Shown: positions 35,100-47,191 of the stretch, piece by piece
How the letters are laid out: each line of letters opens with the position of its first letter
How positions within the stretch are numbered: position 1 is the stretch's first letter
Assembly: GCA_946803715.1 (NCBI GenBank)
Contig: CAMPET010000011.1
Span: forward strand, 97,662-158,721
DNA: 61,060 bases
Source: Beroe ovata
Taxonomy: Eukaryota; Ctenophora; Nuda; Beroida; Beroidae
Direction: 5' to 3'
Position numbers and translations under genes: made by a program
Notes under the pieces: generated by a model
Told to the model about the DNA's origin: nothing
Databases searched by the model: none
What the model saw: only the letters and a program-made list of their open reading frames with translations

Positions 35100-36760
35100 A
35101 TGTCCTGACCTTATTAAAACACCGACAAGGAATTGTGCTGCTTACAGTTACCGAGAACTTAGGACTGAATTTTATGTTGATGCTATAGGCATTTTGTTCT
35201 TCAAATTTGATTTTATTTACTCAAATCGAACGTCTATATTAAATTACATATTTTTTTAAAGAATAGTTCTATAGCTAATATTATCAAGTAGCATTTTGCT
35301 GCGCGTAGAGTCGCTTTTCAAGAGTGTTCCTCCCGGAAATTCGACTTCTGATTATACATACCCTTTAGTATCTGTATCAACACGCCTCCATCTCTCGCGT
35401 ATTTAAACCCTTTAAAATTTGGGGCATAAGTCCGTTTGCCACTTTGGCCAGGCGCCGGTCTTATGCAGGTCTAGCACCGGACTTATGCCCAAAATTTGTT
35501 CGGATTTAGTATGTTATCATAGTGACAGAACGATTCATCTTTTACATAAAGATATTGGCTGAACAGCTTCTGCCAACATGTCTTTTACTCTATGTTATAG
35601 TTATATATGCGTCCTAACCTTGTTTTATTTACAGACGAGGTTGTGTTCTTAGAGCTGTATTCATGTTGAAGCCAATGTCCTATCATTCTTCAAGCTAACC
35701 GTTATTTTTGAATGCGGAACTTTTTTTACAGAATATCCATTATCCATAGGTAGATTTATCGTGATTGTCTCATCCGTGCATTTTGCTTCGACTAAAGTTG
35801 ATGTGTGGGCTGAGACTAGCTCTATGGGGTTCGAGAAGCAATGCTTTGTAGGAGTGTCCCTTAACCATGTCTGAGAGATGTGAAGTTTGTAGCTGTGCCA
35901 AGAATTTGTCTCCGTGCTATAATATGTGCCCTTGCCTCATTTAAAGTATTTATACAGACAAGGCTGTGCTACAGCAGCGCCGCATTTAGAATTAATGTTT
36001 AAGCTGATGTCAATATTGTTCTTCAAACTAACCGTTATTATTACCTATCAAGGGGCTGGCAAGCCCCTCGCGGCATCTGTAGGTACTGTTACACGTGCGA
36101 GCAAAAAGGGCCCGAAGGGCCCTTTTTGCGAGCTCGCTCACCGAGGCGGCCCGAAGGGCCGACTCGGTGAGCTTTGTGCGTTTATGTAACGCGCGAAAGC
36201 TGCGACGCTTGCCAGACCCTATACATATGTTTTTCCAAACTCGCCGANATTCATGTTGAAGCCAATGTCCTATCATTCTTCGAACTAACCGTTATTTTTG
36301 AATGCGGAACTATTTTTCACAGAATATCCATAGATAGATTTATCGTGATTGTCTCATCCGTGCCTTTTGCTTCGACAAAAGTTGATGTGTGGGCTGAGAC
36401 TAGCTCTATGGGGTTCGAGAAGCAGTGCTTTGTAGGAGCGTCCCTTGACTAATAGTCATGTCAGAGTGATGTGAAGTTTGTAGCTGTGTCAAGAATTTGT
36501 CTCCGTGCTATAGAATTAAAATGTGTCCTTGCCTCATTTATTTATACAGACAAGGCTGTGCCCCAGCAGCGCTGCATTTAGAATTAATGTTGAAGCTGAT
36601 GTCAATATTGTTCTTCAAACTAACCGTTATTATTACCTATTAGATACATAACTTGTCTTACAGAATAATGATAGCTATAATAAGTATAATCATGTGTGTC
36701 TCAGCGTACCTTCGACAAAAGTTGATCCGTGGCTCAATGGGGTTGAGAAAGCAATGCTTA
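35100..36760. repeat. array of diverged and near-identical repeat units, partly duplicated at an N
   Basis: 35648-36048 and 36249-36641 are near-identical (TCATGTTGAAGCCAATGTCC through AACCGTTATTATTACCTAT), with an N at 36248 at the junction. Each copy itself contains two related units, both ending in CTTCaAaCTAACCGTTATT. Diverged units also occur near 35150-35250 and 36660-36780. Frames give short peptides such as LSFFELTVIFECG, but no complete gene could be built. Confidence 0.75.
36050..36237. mobile_element. GC-rich palindromic insertion element (about 190 bp)
   Basis: It interrupts one copy of the local repeat; the other copy continues uninterrupted at the equivalent point, so this is an insertion or a junction. 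Ends share GG-x-CTGGCAAGC in inverted orientation (GGGGCTGGCAAGC; GCTTGCCAGACCC), and CTAT occurs at both borders. Two internal hairpins are striking: 36101-36129 (GCAAAAAGGGCCC-GAA-GGGCCCTTTTTGC) and 36136-36172 (17-bp arms around GAA with one mismatch). No ORF. Confidence 0.65.
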
Positions 36761-37919
36761 GTTGGAGCATTCTCCGACTGGCATCGTGTTTTCTAGTATG
36801 TTTCCATCTGATCAAAAAGATTCGCCGTTAGAAAACCGCTTGCGCCGTTATCTGGTTCTAACATACTTAATTCTTAAAATGAATACCTAATTGGATTAGT
36901 ATTTGTGATGTTATTTGGCTGAAAGTGCAGATTTCAAACCACCGATGTGAGGAGATTTGAGACAGTAAACTGTAATGTGTACATTGTACTGTAAACTGTA
37001 ATAATGTGTACATTGTACTGTAAACTGCAATGTGTACATTGTGTAGGACGTAGGTCACATATTGTAGGTCTGCTGTCACGATTATATCTTTGATTTTGTC
37101 TGCCACAACGCCAATTGTGGGTCCTCCTGTTCGCTTCTTCTCGGATATTTGGAGGGTACTGAACCATGAGTAGGTTTGACCACGAGATGAGTTCGTTTTG
37201 AATGTCATTGAATCCTCCGATCTCAAACGATCTTTGTCCGGCAATATAATACCCATGTAATTCTCTTAATTACTTTCTTGATATTTTAACTCCTTCTCAG
37301 AATTCAGTAACTAAGTAACTGGTCCTTGGATAAACCATGTAATATTGATAGAAAAATGGTGCTTACTGACAGATATGATGATTTTAATTACCAATTAACC
37401 GATTTCTTCCAAGCTGAGGAAAAATGATTGAATCTTTTGACCAGTGAGAAAGAATGAACTTGAGGAATCCTATACTACTTGAGTAATCCCTATCTATCAA
37501 GCAACTTATTAGATTGTATTGACTATTTGGAGACAATGGCAAATTTTTGTCTTTTGTTAACATCTATGTATCTAAATCCGTTCCATATTTCAGCTGCTTC
37601 TTCTCATATATTGCCAGCTCAAAATGATAGTATCATATGTGGTACACCTATATATCTGCGCGTCTGCTTGTTTGACTATTGAAGTTGACATCTCGAGCAG
37701 GTATCGCCGACAGTTTATCTACATTTATTTATTAATTAAAACTGAACCTGACAGCTGCAGTAGTGAGAGCGGTGCAGGTGGTCTCCTCTTTTTCTCTCTT
37801 CTCACACCTGCAATATCAAGATTCATACCAGGGGTGCTATCAAATATATAGCATCATTTATTATGACATGGTCGTGCGTGTTCTTCTGCTACAGTAGTTA
37901 GTTACATTTCGCCTCAAAT

Positions 37920-38335
37920 ATGACTGATGTCAGGGGTACCTGTAGTCCAGCAGGCAGTTACAATGGCTGCACAAAGATGTTACCGCTTGCCTTCCACAAC
38001 TACAGTCGTTTGTTAAGTGATCAAGAGAATATTGGTGACAGGGAGCGGGTAGATCACAGTCCTGAAGACCAGGAGGAAGAAGGAGAGAAGAGCACTATGA
38101 AACACAGTGGAACTGCAGTTATAGCCCAGAGGAATGGAAATGCAGAGCAACTTACGGCCTTCTTCAGAGTCTGTATTGCTGAACTTGGCAAGGCGTACAA
38201 GAAACCCGGCCTGATTCAGCAATGCAAAGCTGGTCTGCCGAGCAGAGACTTGGACCGGCCTTCTCGGAGTGCACCATTGGAGTCCTTGTGGCAGAGAAGC
38301 TTGGATCATCACCAGACAACTACTAACCAAGACAG
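37920..38335 (+). CDS. 5' exon candidate of the CNBD2-like gene (138 codons)
   Basis: Opens with MTDVRGTCSPAGSYNGCTKM and contains LTAFFRVCIAELGKAYKKPG. It ends in phase 2 at CAAGACAG|GTACTG, compatible with the exon at 39230. Length and composition support coding. Whether it is an alternative first exon or part of a separate gene is unresolved. Confidence 0.5.
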
Positions 38336-38729
38336 GTACTGGTATGAATTTCTATTCAATTGCTGTAGAGAATGAGACTTTATAAGTTACTTCGATTGAT
38401 ATCAATCGACAGGTAAATATTGTATCAGCTCTCTGCTGTTACCATAGTTAGATTATTTATGGAATCAAGGCAGCAAGAGACTCCACAGATCTTAGAACTT
38501 CGTCATATATCAGCTGCTCTCATGGTCTCTCCCATGGAATTTCAGAGGCACATGTTACTACATTACATTGTACAACCACGAGCCCGCTAGCTGGAATTAC
38601 AACGATTAATCTCTACTTTTCTTGTAATAACCATGCTACTGATCGTTACATTTGTGACCTTGTAGCTTCACTTTCGGTGTTCGGTTATTTCTTTCCTTCG
38701 CTTTATCAAGAGCATTGGAATTGTAAAAT

Positions 38730-38968
38730 ATGGCGGATTGTCCTGTTCCTGGCGACCAGAACTTCATATCACATGAGCAGTTCCATGATCGCCCCCCGCG
38801 TGGCCCTTCACAAGAGGAAAAACGAAACAGTTTACCTGGTTCAAGATTTGGTAATGGATCATCACGAAAGAAGAGCGGTGACATCAGCAGCAGTATTGTT
38901 GTGGTCCCCTCTGGAAGCAAGAAGAGGATGAAGAGAGGGATAAGTTATTGGATTATCGCTCGGAATAG
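38730..38968 (+). CDS. second 5' exon candidate of the CNBD2-like gene
   Basis: ATG at 38730 (MADCPVPGDQNFISHEQFHD) with basic, serine-rich sequence (NGSSRKKSGDISSSIVVVPS). It ends phase 2 at GAATAG|GTACCGATATGAAT. That donor context closely resembles the one at 38335 (ACAG|GTACTGGTATGAAT), suggesting the two exons may be related. Compatible with the next exon at 39230. Confidence 0.5.
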
Positions 38969-39229
38969 GTACCGATATGAATAGTAATAGTAGTAATCAC
39001 TAATAGTAGTAATCACTAATCAATAATTACCAATTGAAAATTGGTTATTATTGAGTCTCTCGAGTCGTTTCAGATTGACATATTGAGCTTCTCATGAGCC
39101 TTCTCATATATTAGATTACTTTTATCAATTTATCCCAGTGAACATTGGTAGATTAGCCATTTAATTATCACGTTTCAGACTGTTCCCAGTGAACATTGAT
39201 AGATTAGCAATTTAATTATCACGTTTCAG

Positions 39230-42200
39230 GTTGTTCAGGGAAAGTTCCAAGTCGGCTGATAGCCGGAGGAAGTTGAATGTCAACAAAACACGTGTTATCA
39301 AGACTGAGCTAGATAATGAGGATCCGGTAAGTGGTACATGACGTGTTGCTTTGACAAATTAAGTGAGGTGTGTTAAGGACTTCATTATGAAGTGGTGAAA
39401 TTATAATGTGATGTCAGAAGAAGTGTCTTTATTGGAGAAAGAATCATAGGAAGAAGTAAGCAGTTGTATAGTGTATAGGTTCGGTAAAATTCTCCCAAAT
39501 TGCAGGTCACGCCTCTGAAAAAGTTCAAGAAAGCAGCACGACTCATCCAGCTTGCACTGGTCTTCTATTCTGGTGAAGGGAAGACGTAAGTAGTAAGCTA
39601 CATATTTATCTAAATAGATGAAATTTCATGGGTTTTTAGCCCACGCCATGGCAGTTTTTCCTCATTTACTCCAAACTCACTCGAGTTAATCTTTTCTACT
39701 CCAGGAGAAGGGTTATGGAGAGTAGTGGACCAGATCAAGGCGAGACTCAGTGTTTCTTTGATAAGCCCGACAGGATGAGATTCCTACCAGAGTTTGACCC
39801 CTCCCTATACAAAGCTCAGAAAATCAAGGTGAAAATTCGTGTCATTTGGAGCGTTATTAGGAGTTGTAAATGTAAATGTGAACCATAGAAAACTTCACAG
39901 TGAAGAGTCACTTTTTCTAATCATTCCCAAACTACCTATTTCTACAGGAACTTGTTGTGGGTTCGGACATCCAGGAGATCCTGGGAAAGCGTCCTGTCGA
40001 CAGGACGGAAGAGGAGATCCAGCAGGTGCTGTTTGCCCTCCGGACCTACGAGAGTTTTGCAGAGTACCCCCTCGGAATGCAGGTTATTTTGTTGTCACTG
40101 GCTAGGATTCTGATTCTATGTGATATGTCTATGATATATTTCAATCATACAATTTTCAAATCATTTTACGCGCTTACATTTCCTCTCAAAAACTCTCAAT
40201 CAAAGAAAATGGGTGCTCATTGGACTCATTCAACTTCTAAAATTTGTTGCAAAAATATCTTATCAGGGAACAGTCTTTCAGGATTTAATTAGGTATCGTA
40301 TTCTGTACAAAATCGACTACAATCAAACTAGATATCATTTTCACGTCGCTGACCAACGTTTTTTCTGACGAACGTTATTTTTTCCCGAGCTACACACCTA
40401 AACCTGCAGTCTGATGATTTTGAACGGATCAACTTTTTTCTTCTCCTCCTCGTCCTTCACTCTCTCTTGCTCGTCCACATCACTCTTCAACCTCTTGAAA
40501 AAGTCGGATTCGTCATCTTCTTCCTTTTCCACATTTTTATTCTCCTCATCTTCTGTCTTGAAAAGACTGTTGCTCGGCTTCATTTTGGATCCCTTCATGA
40601 AGTTTTTCAATTGTATTGTTTTCTTCTCATCAGATTTATCATCACCCGGTGTGTTTCCAACTGTTTTCAGGATATTGAGGACTGACACTTTATCGTTAGA
40701 CCCACTGTTCCCAGAAGATGCACCAAATTGAGTTTCATCCTTTTTCTGTGTGCCACCTCCTTTTAGAAGATCTATCGGCAATCTATTTGGTGGTGCTGCA
40801 CCATATTGGACCACATCTTCCTTTTGAACAAGACCAGCATTTGGATTGTTGTTTGGTGCACCATATTGGACAACATCAGCTTTTTGAACAAGCCCAGCAT
40901 TTGGATTGTTGTTTGGTAGTCTATTTGGTGCACCATATTGTACCACATCTTCCTTTTGAATGAGACCGCCATTTGGATTTTTAATTGGTGCACCATATTG
41001 GACAACATCCTCCTTTTGAATGAGACCACCATTTGGATTGTTGTTTGGTAGTCTATTTGATGCACCATATTTTACTACATCTTCTTTTTGAATGAGCCCA
41101 CCATTTGGATTGTTGTTTGGTGCACCATATTGGACCGCATCTTCCTTTTGAATGAGACCGCCATTCGGACGATTTCCAAATGTCCTTCCACTTGAACTTC
41201 CAATAAATGTTCTTCCCGACCCCCCATACCGTCTGATGTCTTCCTTCATCACTTCTCTGACAGCACCATTGTTATTATGATCAAAATCATAGTTCAATTC
41301 ACCTAGATCATGAAACCGTGGATCCAAAAGTTCGCCGATGTAGGAGCCGTCCTTGTAATAACCCTGATAGTAACGATCTCCGTAGTAATTTGCTTTGTTG
41401 TAATAGTAGCCGGGATCAGAGCCGTCCAAAATCCCTCCCCTGTTCCTACCCCCGCCATCGCCCCCACCCCCGCCGTTCAGACTGAAATCACTGAACCCAT
41501 AGAAAGTGTCATGGTTTCCATCGTGGTTGTAACTGTGACCGTCATTGTAATAACTGTTCCCGTTGTAATAATAACCCGAATCTGAATCGCTCTGATACAT
41601 CTTGTCGTACGGGTAATTATAGGCTGGATACCCGTACGGGTCATTATAGGCTGGATACCCGTACGGGTCATTATAGGCTGGATACCCGTACGGGTCATGA
41701 AAGGCTGGATTCTCGTACGGGTTATAGTAGTTCCCATAGGGGTTGTTGTAATAAGGATAATAATCGTTATCAAAACTGTTGAAGACTCCATGGTTGTTAT
41801 TTGTATTGTCCCCAAATCTGCTGTCAAATCCGTTACCGTCATACAAGTGGGAAGTATAATACCAATCCCCGGTAATTCCGATAATCGGTAATGTTGGTAG
41901 GGAGAATAACGGCGTGGTGAATCGGTAGTCGTCCGTGACAGTGTGCTTGACAGAGTCCGTAGTGAATGCCATATTCTCATTCTCGCTTTTTACGGACCTG
42001 TAAAGTCCCCGGACCTCAGATGACCTTGCAAGCAGTCTTTCAGCAAACTCCTTCACCGTCCCCAGTGTCTTTGTGACTAAGTCTGCAATATCGCTGATAT
42101 CCTTCTCCATATTTTCCTCAATTGTTGCCGTCTCTGATTGGAGAGCCTCGGTCACAGCCACATTGATCATATCCTGTGCTTCCGATGTGCTGTTAAACTC

Positions 42201-43634
42201 CTCAATGATTTCTTTGATGTGTGCCTCGAATTCTTTCGAATCCATGTACTCGTCGACAATATTGTCCGAGACCTTCTCCACTTCTGTATCTATCATTTTC
42301 TTATAGTCCTTCGAGTCCACTAACTCGGCTATCAGGTCTTCTTTGAAGGGGTATTTATCCATTTCGAGAAGGTACGTTCCATCTCCAACACACTTTATGA
42401 CATTCTTCTCTTCCTTTTCACATGTTTTCTGGTCTTTTTTAGATAAAGAACTCACTGCTTCTGCACTTTCCTTATCCTTGTTTTTATCCTTATTTTTGTC
42501 TTTTCCCTTACCTTTATTCTTGTTTTTGTCTTTTTCCTTGCCCTTGTTCTTATCTTTGTTTTTGTCTTTATTCTTGTCCTTCTTCTTTTCTTTCTTACTA
42601 TCCTCGACTTCTATCGTCTCATCTTTGTTCTTGTTTTTATCCTTCTTCTTGTCCTTGTTTTTGTCCTTTTTCTTCTTCGAATCCACTTCACCTTCGACTT
42701 CTGTTGATTCCTTGTCTTTCTTTTTCTTCCCACAATCTGAAAGGAATTCAAATTACCAAATCAGCTACGGAAAACCTCACTCACAAATTTTGTCGAACCA
42801 TGATGTCCTCAATACCTTACCTGTCACGATTATCAAAACAGCGAGATAGATAAGAACAGCGATCCAGATCCGCATTTCTAAACAAAATTTCAACAAAATG
42901 GCAGTAGAATTTGGCCTTGTCCCTTAGTGCATTACCTACTGCATTAGGACTAATGGAAGTGAATTTGGATTTTAGCATGCTTCAACCGATTCACTGTTCT
43001 CCATCTATAGTGTCAACGAGACATGCGAGTTTTGATGACGTGCATCAAGTATTGAGAGCAAACGCCATACACAAACACACTAACACACACATACACTAAC
43101 ACACACACACTCACACACACACACTCACACACACACACTAACACACACACACACTAACACAGACGCACAGTGCACACACATATTATATTGACACACACAT
43201 ATTATATTGACACAATTGGTACACACACCCACACAAAAACACATCAATTTCAGGAGCGAATGTGTAGGAAAGCTCACTACCTTCATTTTGGGCAGAACAG
43301 AATTATTTTACGGCAGGGCGACAGAGCTGAGTGGTTTTATTATGTGCTGTCCGGAACCAGTAAGTCACCTTTGTTGACACCACTTCATTTTTGAAACCTG
43401 AGAAAAGATGTTTTGCGTGATGATTATCATAACAATTGAGTTTGACATAAGTTCTGATTCATCGTCGAGGGCGCAACTTCATGACGTGCTTCATATGGAG
43501 TCAGTGCTTGACACCGATGTGCATGTTTTCATTGAACTTCCCCAGCTGCGGTCAGTATACTAGAGGAAAACAAGAAGACGGGATCTGTGAGCCTTCGTAA
43601 TGTTGGATATCTTACCAGGGGAACAGCATTCGGC
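39230..43634 (+). CDS. CNBD2-like cyclic-nucleotide-binding-domain protein, core exons
   Basis: Six exons with agreeing phases: 39230-39326, 39506-39585, 39705-39828, 39948-40082, 43254-43359 and 43546-43634. The order is a basic linker, FKKAARLIQLALVFYSG, FDKPDRMRFLPEFDPSLYKA, a helical VDRTEEEIQQVLFALRTYES, then a cNMP-binding fold: HYLHFGQNRIILRQGDRAEWFYYVLSGT(T)AVSILEE..and NVGYLTRGTAFG. The 'lrqGd.a..fYyvlsGt' and 'rGtaFG' strands are typical of cNMP domains. The EYPLGMQERMCRKA context fits CNBD2-type (sperm/cilium-associated) proteins. The phosphate-binding helix (GE..R.A) should follow but was not found; it may be in the 50.5-51.0 kb gap. The 3.2-kb intron after 40082 contains a gene on the other strand. 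Confidence 0.75.
40398..42875 (-). CDS. secreted Lys-rich and Tyr/Asn/Pro repeat protein (797 residues), function unknown
   Basis: Two exons: 42821-42875 (ATG, hydrophobic signal peptide MRIWIAVLIYLAVLIIVTG) and 40398-42736. Phases agree (G|GTAAGG; TTTCAG|AT). Order in the mature protein: about 90 residues of KKDKNKDK-type sequence; an acidic helical region (residues about 110-240) with two cysteines; a Tyr/Asn/Gly/Pro-rich region with AYNDPYGYP repeated about four times; a GGGGGDGGG run; then about seven copies of a near-20-residue unit, GLIQKEDVVQYGAP plus an NNNPN linker; finally a charged K/E/D tail. There is no known catalytic domain. Low complexity, secretion and Tyr-rich repeats resemble structural, adhesive or biomineral-matrix proteins, but this is inference. 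It is nested antisense in a CNBD2-like intron. Antisense frames rich in I/V/T or F/L/S are shadows. Confidence 0.85.
43040..43240. repeat. CA microsatellite
   Basis: Interrupted (CA)n with CTAACACACACAC units immediately upstream of the CNBD2-like exon at 43254. Confidence 0.9.
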
Positions 43635-43759
43635 GTGAGTTACTCACTTGTTCACTCAAATACCCGTAATAAACTTCTTACGAGTAAACTTTTAACTAAA
43701 TAGTAAATATTAATAATTGTTCAAACGCTGTGATTCATTTTTCTGGGAGAATAACTTCC

Positions 43760-43872
43760 ACTCATGCTCATTAACTCGCTCACTCACTCACTCACTCACT
43801 CCCTCCCTCACTCACTCACTCACTCACTCCCTCCCTCACTTACTCACTTACTCACTCACTCCCTCACTCNTA
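43760..43872. repeat. CTCA tandem repeat with N
   Basis: CTCACTCACTCC units end at an N at 43870. It lies between the last core CNBD2-like exon and the first BTB gene. Confidence 0.95.
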
Positions 43873-44129
43873 AACTACTCGCAATTAAAAGCTTTGTTTG
43901 CAATTGATTTCAGCAATACTACTGTCTAAATTAAGTTTGTTGTTTTATAATCGTTTACACTATTTCATGTTATTGTTCGCTATGATATGAGTTTATGATG
44001 AATCACACTATCAGTGCATGAAAAATTGTTGCACTCTATAATTGGCATAAAAAATTGTTACACTCTATAATTGGCATCTTGTTGAGTTTAACACACAGCT
44101 GCTCTACCTCACCATTGTAGGTAAGCGAT

Positions 44130-45133
44130 ATGGCAGTGTGTCTGCCCCCTCTTGGGGATTTATCACGGCTATGTGACGTGTCCGAGCAGCGAGCGATCCT
44201 GGTCATAGGATGCGCCGCAGTGGCGTGCAGTGGCGTCATTCTGGCAGCTCGGAGTGGGGTGTTGGAGAAGCGGCTAGCTACTTCATGTCGTGTCAAACTG
44301 TCAAACAATCCTCGCAGTGAGGGAGGAAGAGCGTTGGAACAGCTGAAAGAGGTAATGTGGCAAATGTGTAATGGCGGCAAATATAGGTTCAATGGGTGGG
44401 AGCTGGCCGTGTGAAAAAGCGGAACTGCAACTCTCATGGCATGCCGCCCCACACTACTTACTTATACTATGGTGGATCAGGAGGGTCACACGGAAAAATA
44501 GAATTTGACCCTTCTGATCCATACACGTCGATCCAGGTGCACACAAACCAGGTGCACACACACACCAGGTGCACACATAACAGGAGGTACGAAATAACTT
44601 ACTTTTTACGAGTTACGACCGATAACAATTTTCAGTGTGTGAAGTTTCTTTACGGTGGCACGATTACTCTGAACAAGGAGAACATCGGGTTTTTCTTGCG
44701 TTTTAGCGCTGAATTTGAGATGGATGACGCGATGAAAACTTGTTGTCTCTGGCTGTTAGAACTCATGAATTCTTGGACAAATATCATCCATCTTCTTGAA
44801 GAACCGGACACGATTCAGCGACTCAGGATAATCGATACAATCCAGATATCACTTGAATGGGAAAGTGTGATCAATAGTAATCCATGTTTCGCAGAAAGCC
44901 AAAATGAAGAGAATACTCCGGGACGTGTCACGCGTTCGCAATGCACTTCAGGGTTCAGTGAAAGGGAGAAAAATCGTGCCGAGAGCTGGATATTGCCTCC
45001 ATCAAGTAATTGTTGCTTTGGTTGTAATGACAACAGCAACCCTGCTGTTCCGCAGTTCGGTCTAGCATCTCTTCTCGATCTTCCTAAAGCTACTATCTCG
45101 GGTAAAGTTGGATTGGGAACGAGGAAATTATAG
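44130..45133 (+). CDS. BTB-domain protein, first of a tandem pair
   Basis: Exons 44130-44351 and 44636-45133 (LKE|GTAATG; TTTTCAG|TGTGTG) give 239 residues. The N-terminus matches a BTB core: ILVIGCAAVACSGVILAARS (compare the 'HkavLAarS' element), then VLEKRLATS. Exon 2 gives the second half, CVKFLYGGTITLNKENIGFF and FSAEFEMDDAMKTCCLWLL. BTB domains dimerise or recruit Cullin-3; no Kelch or zinc-finger region follows. The tail is Ser/Asn-rich. It lies 0.6 kb upstream of a paralogue with the same exon structure, so duplication is likely. This copy is the more degenerate in its BTB N-terminus. Confidence 0.7.
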
Positions 45134-45719
45134 TGCAACTGCAAAATATCTCAAGGACAGCGCCAATTAACAAGTGCACCTGTGCATATTTTTAGAGAAC
45201 TCTCTTTGAAGTGGTCCACTGATCAATTAGGCTTACAGATAATGAATTAATTTTCTAATTTAATATTTAATTTAAGTCTCATAATTAATTCTTTCAGTTC
45301 TTCAAATTATATTCCATATTCTATTTTAGAATTTTATTTCAGGAAATGTCGATATAAGTAGCCTTGATTTTCAATTCAGCCCAGTTTCAATCTTGTACTT
45401 GAACAACAGGTTGTTGTGAATAATTGAGAAGTTTCACGCATGAAATATCAAATATCGTTTTTAAGTATTCAATGCAATAATTATTTCATATTTGTTTGCT
45501 TCAAATTTACTTTCCATGCAATTTTATTCCAATCTGTTTGTGATGGAATTCAATTTCAATATTTTTGTTTTTTATTGCTATTAGTATTAGTATTATAGTT
45601 TAAGTTTGCAATTTTGTTCGGTGTTTCTGTTAAAAGTTGGAAGTCCACCAAAACAGCCCCGCCATGATATTCATTCCAGTAAACATGATCACTTTATCTC
45701 CACTCTCTTATAGGTGATC

Positions 45720-47138
45720 ATGGTTCAGTTGTCCCCGCTGCCGGACATGTCCCGTTTCGTGAGGAAGAAGGACAGGGTTTCTGTCCACGGGACAGTTCTC
45801 TTCCTCCTGGACGGTAGCGTGGTGGAGTGCAGTGGAACTGTCCTCGCGGCCCGCAGTCCTCTTCTAGAGAAACATCTAGTTAAGAATTACGAGGTTGTCC
45901 TCGACGAGTATGTTGGTGGGGTAGACCAGCTTAAACAGGTGAGATTATTCACACGACCCTTGTGCACACGTTGCGCGCGACTACTATGCTATAGTAGTTT
46001 ATACTTATGATCACGCGGGAAATCCAGTCTTTAAGTTCACTGTGCCACCTTTTTTATGCTTCGGGATACTATGCTTCTGCTACCAATTGTCTTGAAATTG
46101 AATTTTGCATAATCAATAACCAATGCTCAATGGACAGCTTGAGCTGATCACTGGACACCTTCAGCTACTTTGATGGCGTTTTTTCGCCGCACCCCTACAA
46201 ATACCAATATTAGTTAGAGTGATGATTATCCTTCTTGTGCATACTCACTTATATCCCCCCTCTCCCTGCAGTGTTTGAAGTTGCTGTATGGCGGGGAGGT
46301 AACGCTGTGTCCGGACACTCTCCCTTTCTTCCTCCGGTTCAGTGTCCAATTCGAGATCGAGGAGTTGCTAGCGTTGTGCGAGGATTGGATCACAAACAAT
46401 TACAACTCCCAGTTCCCACTTGTTTCCCACCAGCCCACAACCGCCTCACGGCTTCGCCTCGTGGACGACATTCAGAGGAGGATAACAAGTGGGAAAGTTA
46501 TAACATCGTCTTGTACGGATTTGTCGTCCTGTACCGATTCCTCGTCCTGCAGCGATTCATCGGGCATCGACCTAACAGACTTCCCCTCGACCGAGGAGGA
46601 TGAGCTGTCAGACTTGACACCTCATCACGTGTCACCTCACTGTTCACAGGACACTTCACGTGTGACACCTCTATCAGACACAAACTCAACCAACCATGAT
46701 ATGACCCGGAATGCCGGCCCTGCCCATGATGTCGACTACTCAGAATGTCCATCAGTCTGTGACACTGCCAGCCCTCATTTCGGGTCCCGTTCCCATGGGG
46801 ACAGTTCGGACTACACGGAATATCAAATCCCACCAGAGCTGACTCCAGACCAGATCAGTAACCCTGAACTCGCTTACTGGATGAATTTCTCAATACAAGA
46901 CATAGAGAGACTGTGTACCAACTCGTGCGCTCACCCTCACTTTGTGAAGATGGAGGTGACCATATCATGGCTGACGAGTCCCAATTGTAGGGTTTGTGTG
47001 CCATACTGGCAGGAATTTCTCGATCGAGTGTTCACTGACATCGACCNTTTCCGCGCCGGTTTTCATTCTCCTGTTGCACTGTATAGTGTTGCACTGTTGC
47101 AGATGTTTGAATTAAGTATCGGAACTGGGCATTATTGA
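45720..47138 (+). CDS. BTB-domain protein, second of a tandem pair
   Basis: Exons 45720-45938 and 46272-47138 (KQ|GTGAGA; CTGCAG|TGTTTG) encode up to 361 residues. BTB features: VHGTVLFLLDGSVVECSGTV, LAARSPLLEKHL, then CLKLLYGGEVTLCPDTLPFF and FSVQFEIEELLALCEDWI. The long tail is Ser/Thr/Asp-rich (TSSCTDLSSCTDSSSCSDSS), probably disordered. An N at 47047 falls in the coding sequence, so the last 30 residues are uncertain. The intron sits at the same BTB position as in the neighbouring gene. Confidence 0.78.
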
Positions 47139-47191
47139 TTCACTACCAGTCCATCTGTTATACTCGATGAGCATCGGAACTGGACAGTGTC

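Noticed and set aside
40414-42849. Plus-strand frames rich in Phe/Leu/Ser or Ile/Val/Thr, including a 168-codon one
   Set aside because: They mirror the repeat-rich secreted-protein gene on the other strand.
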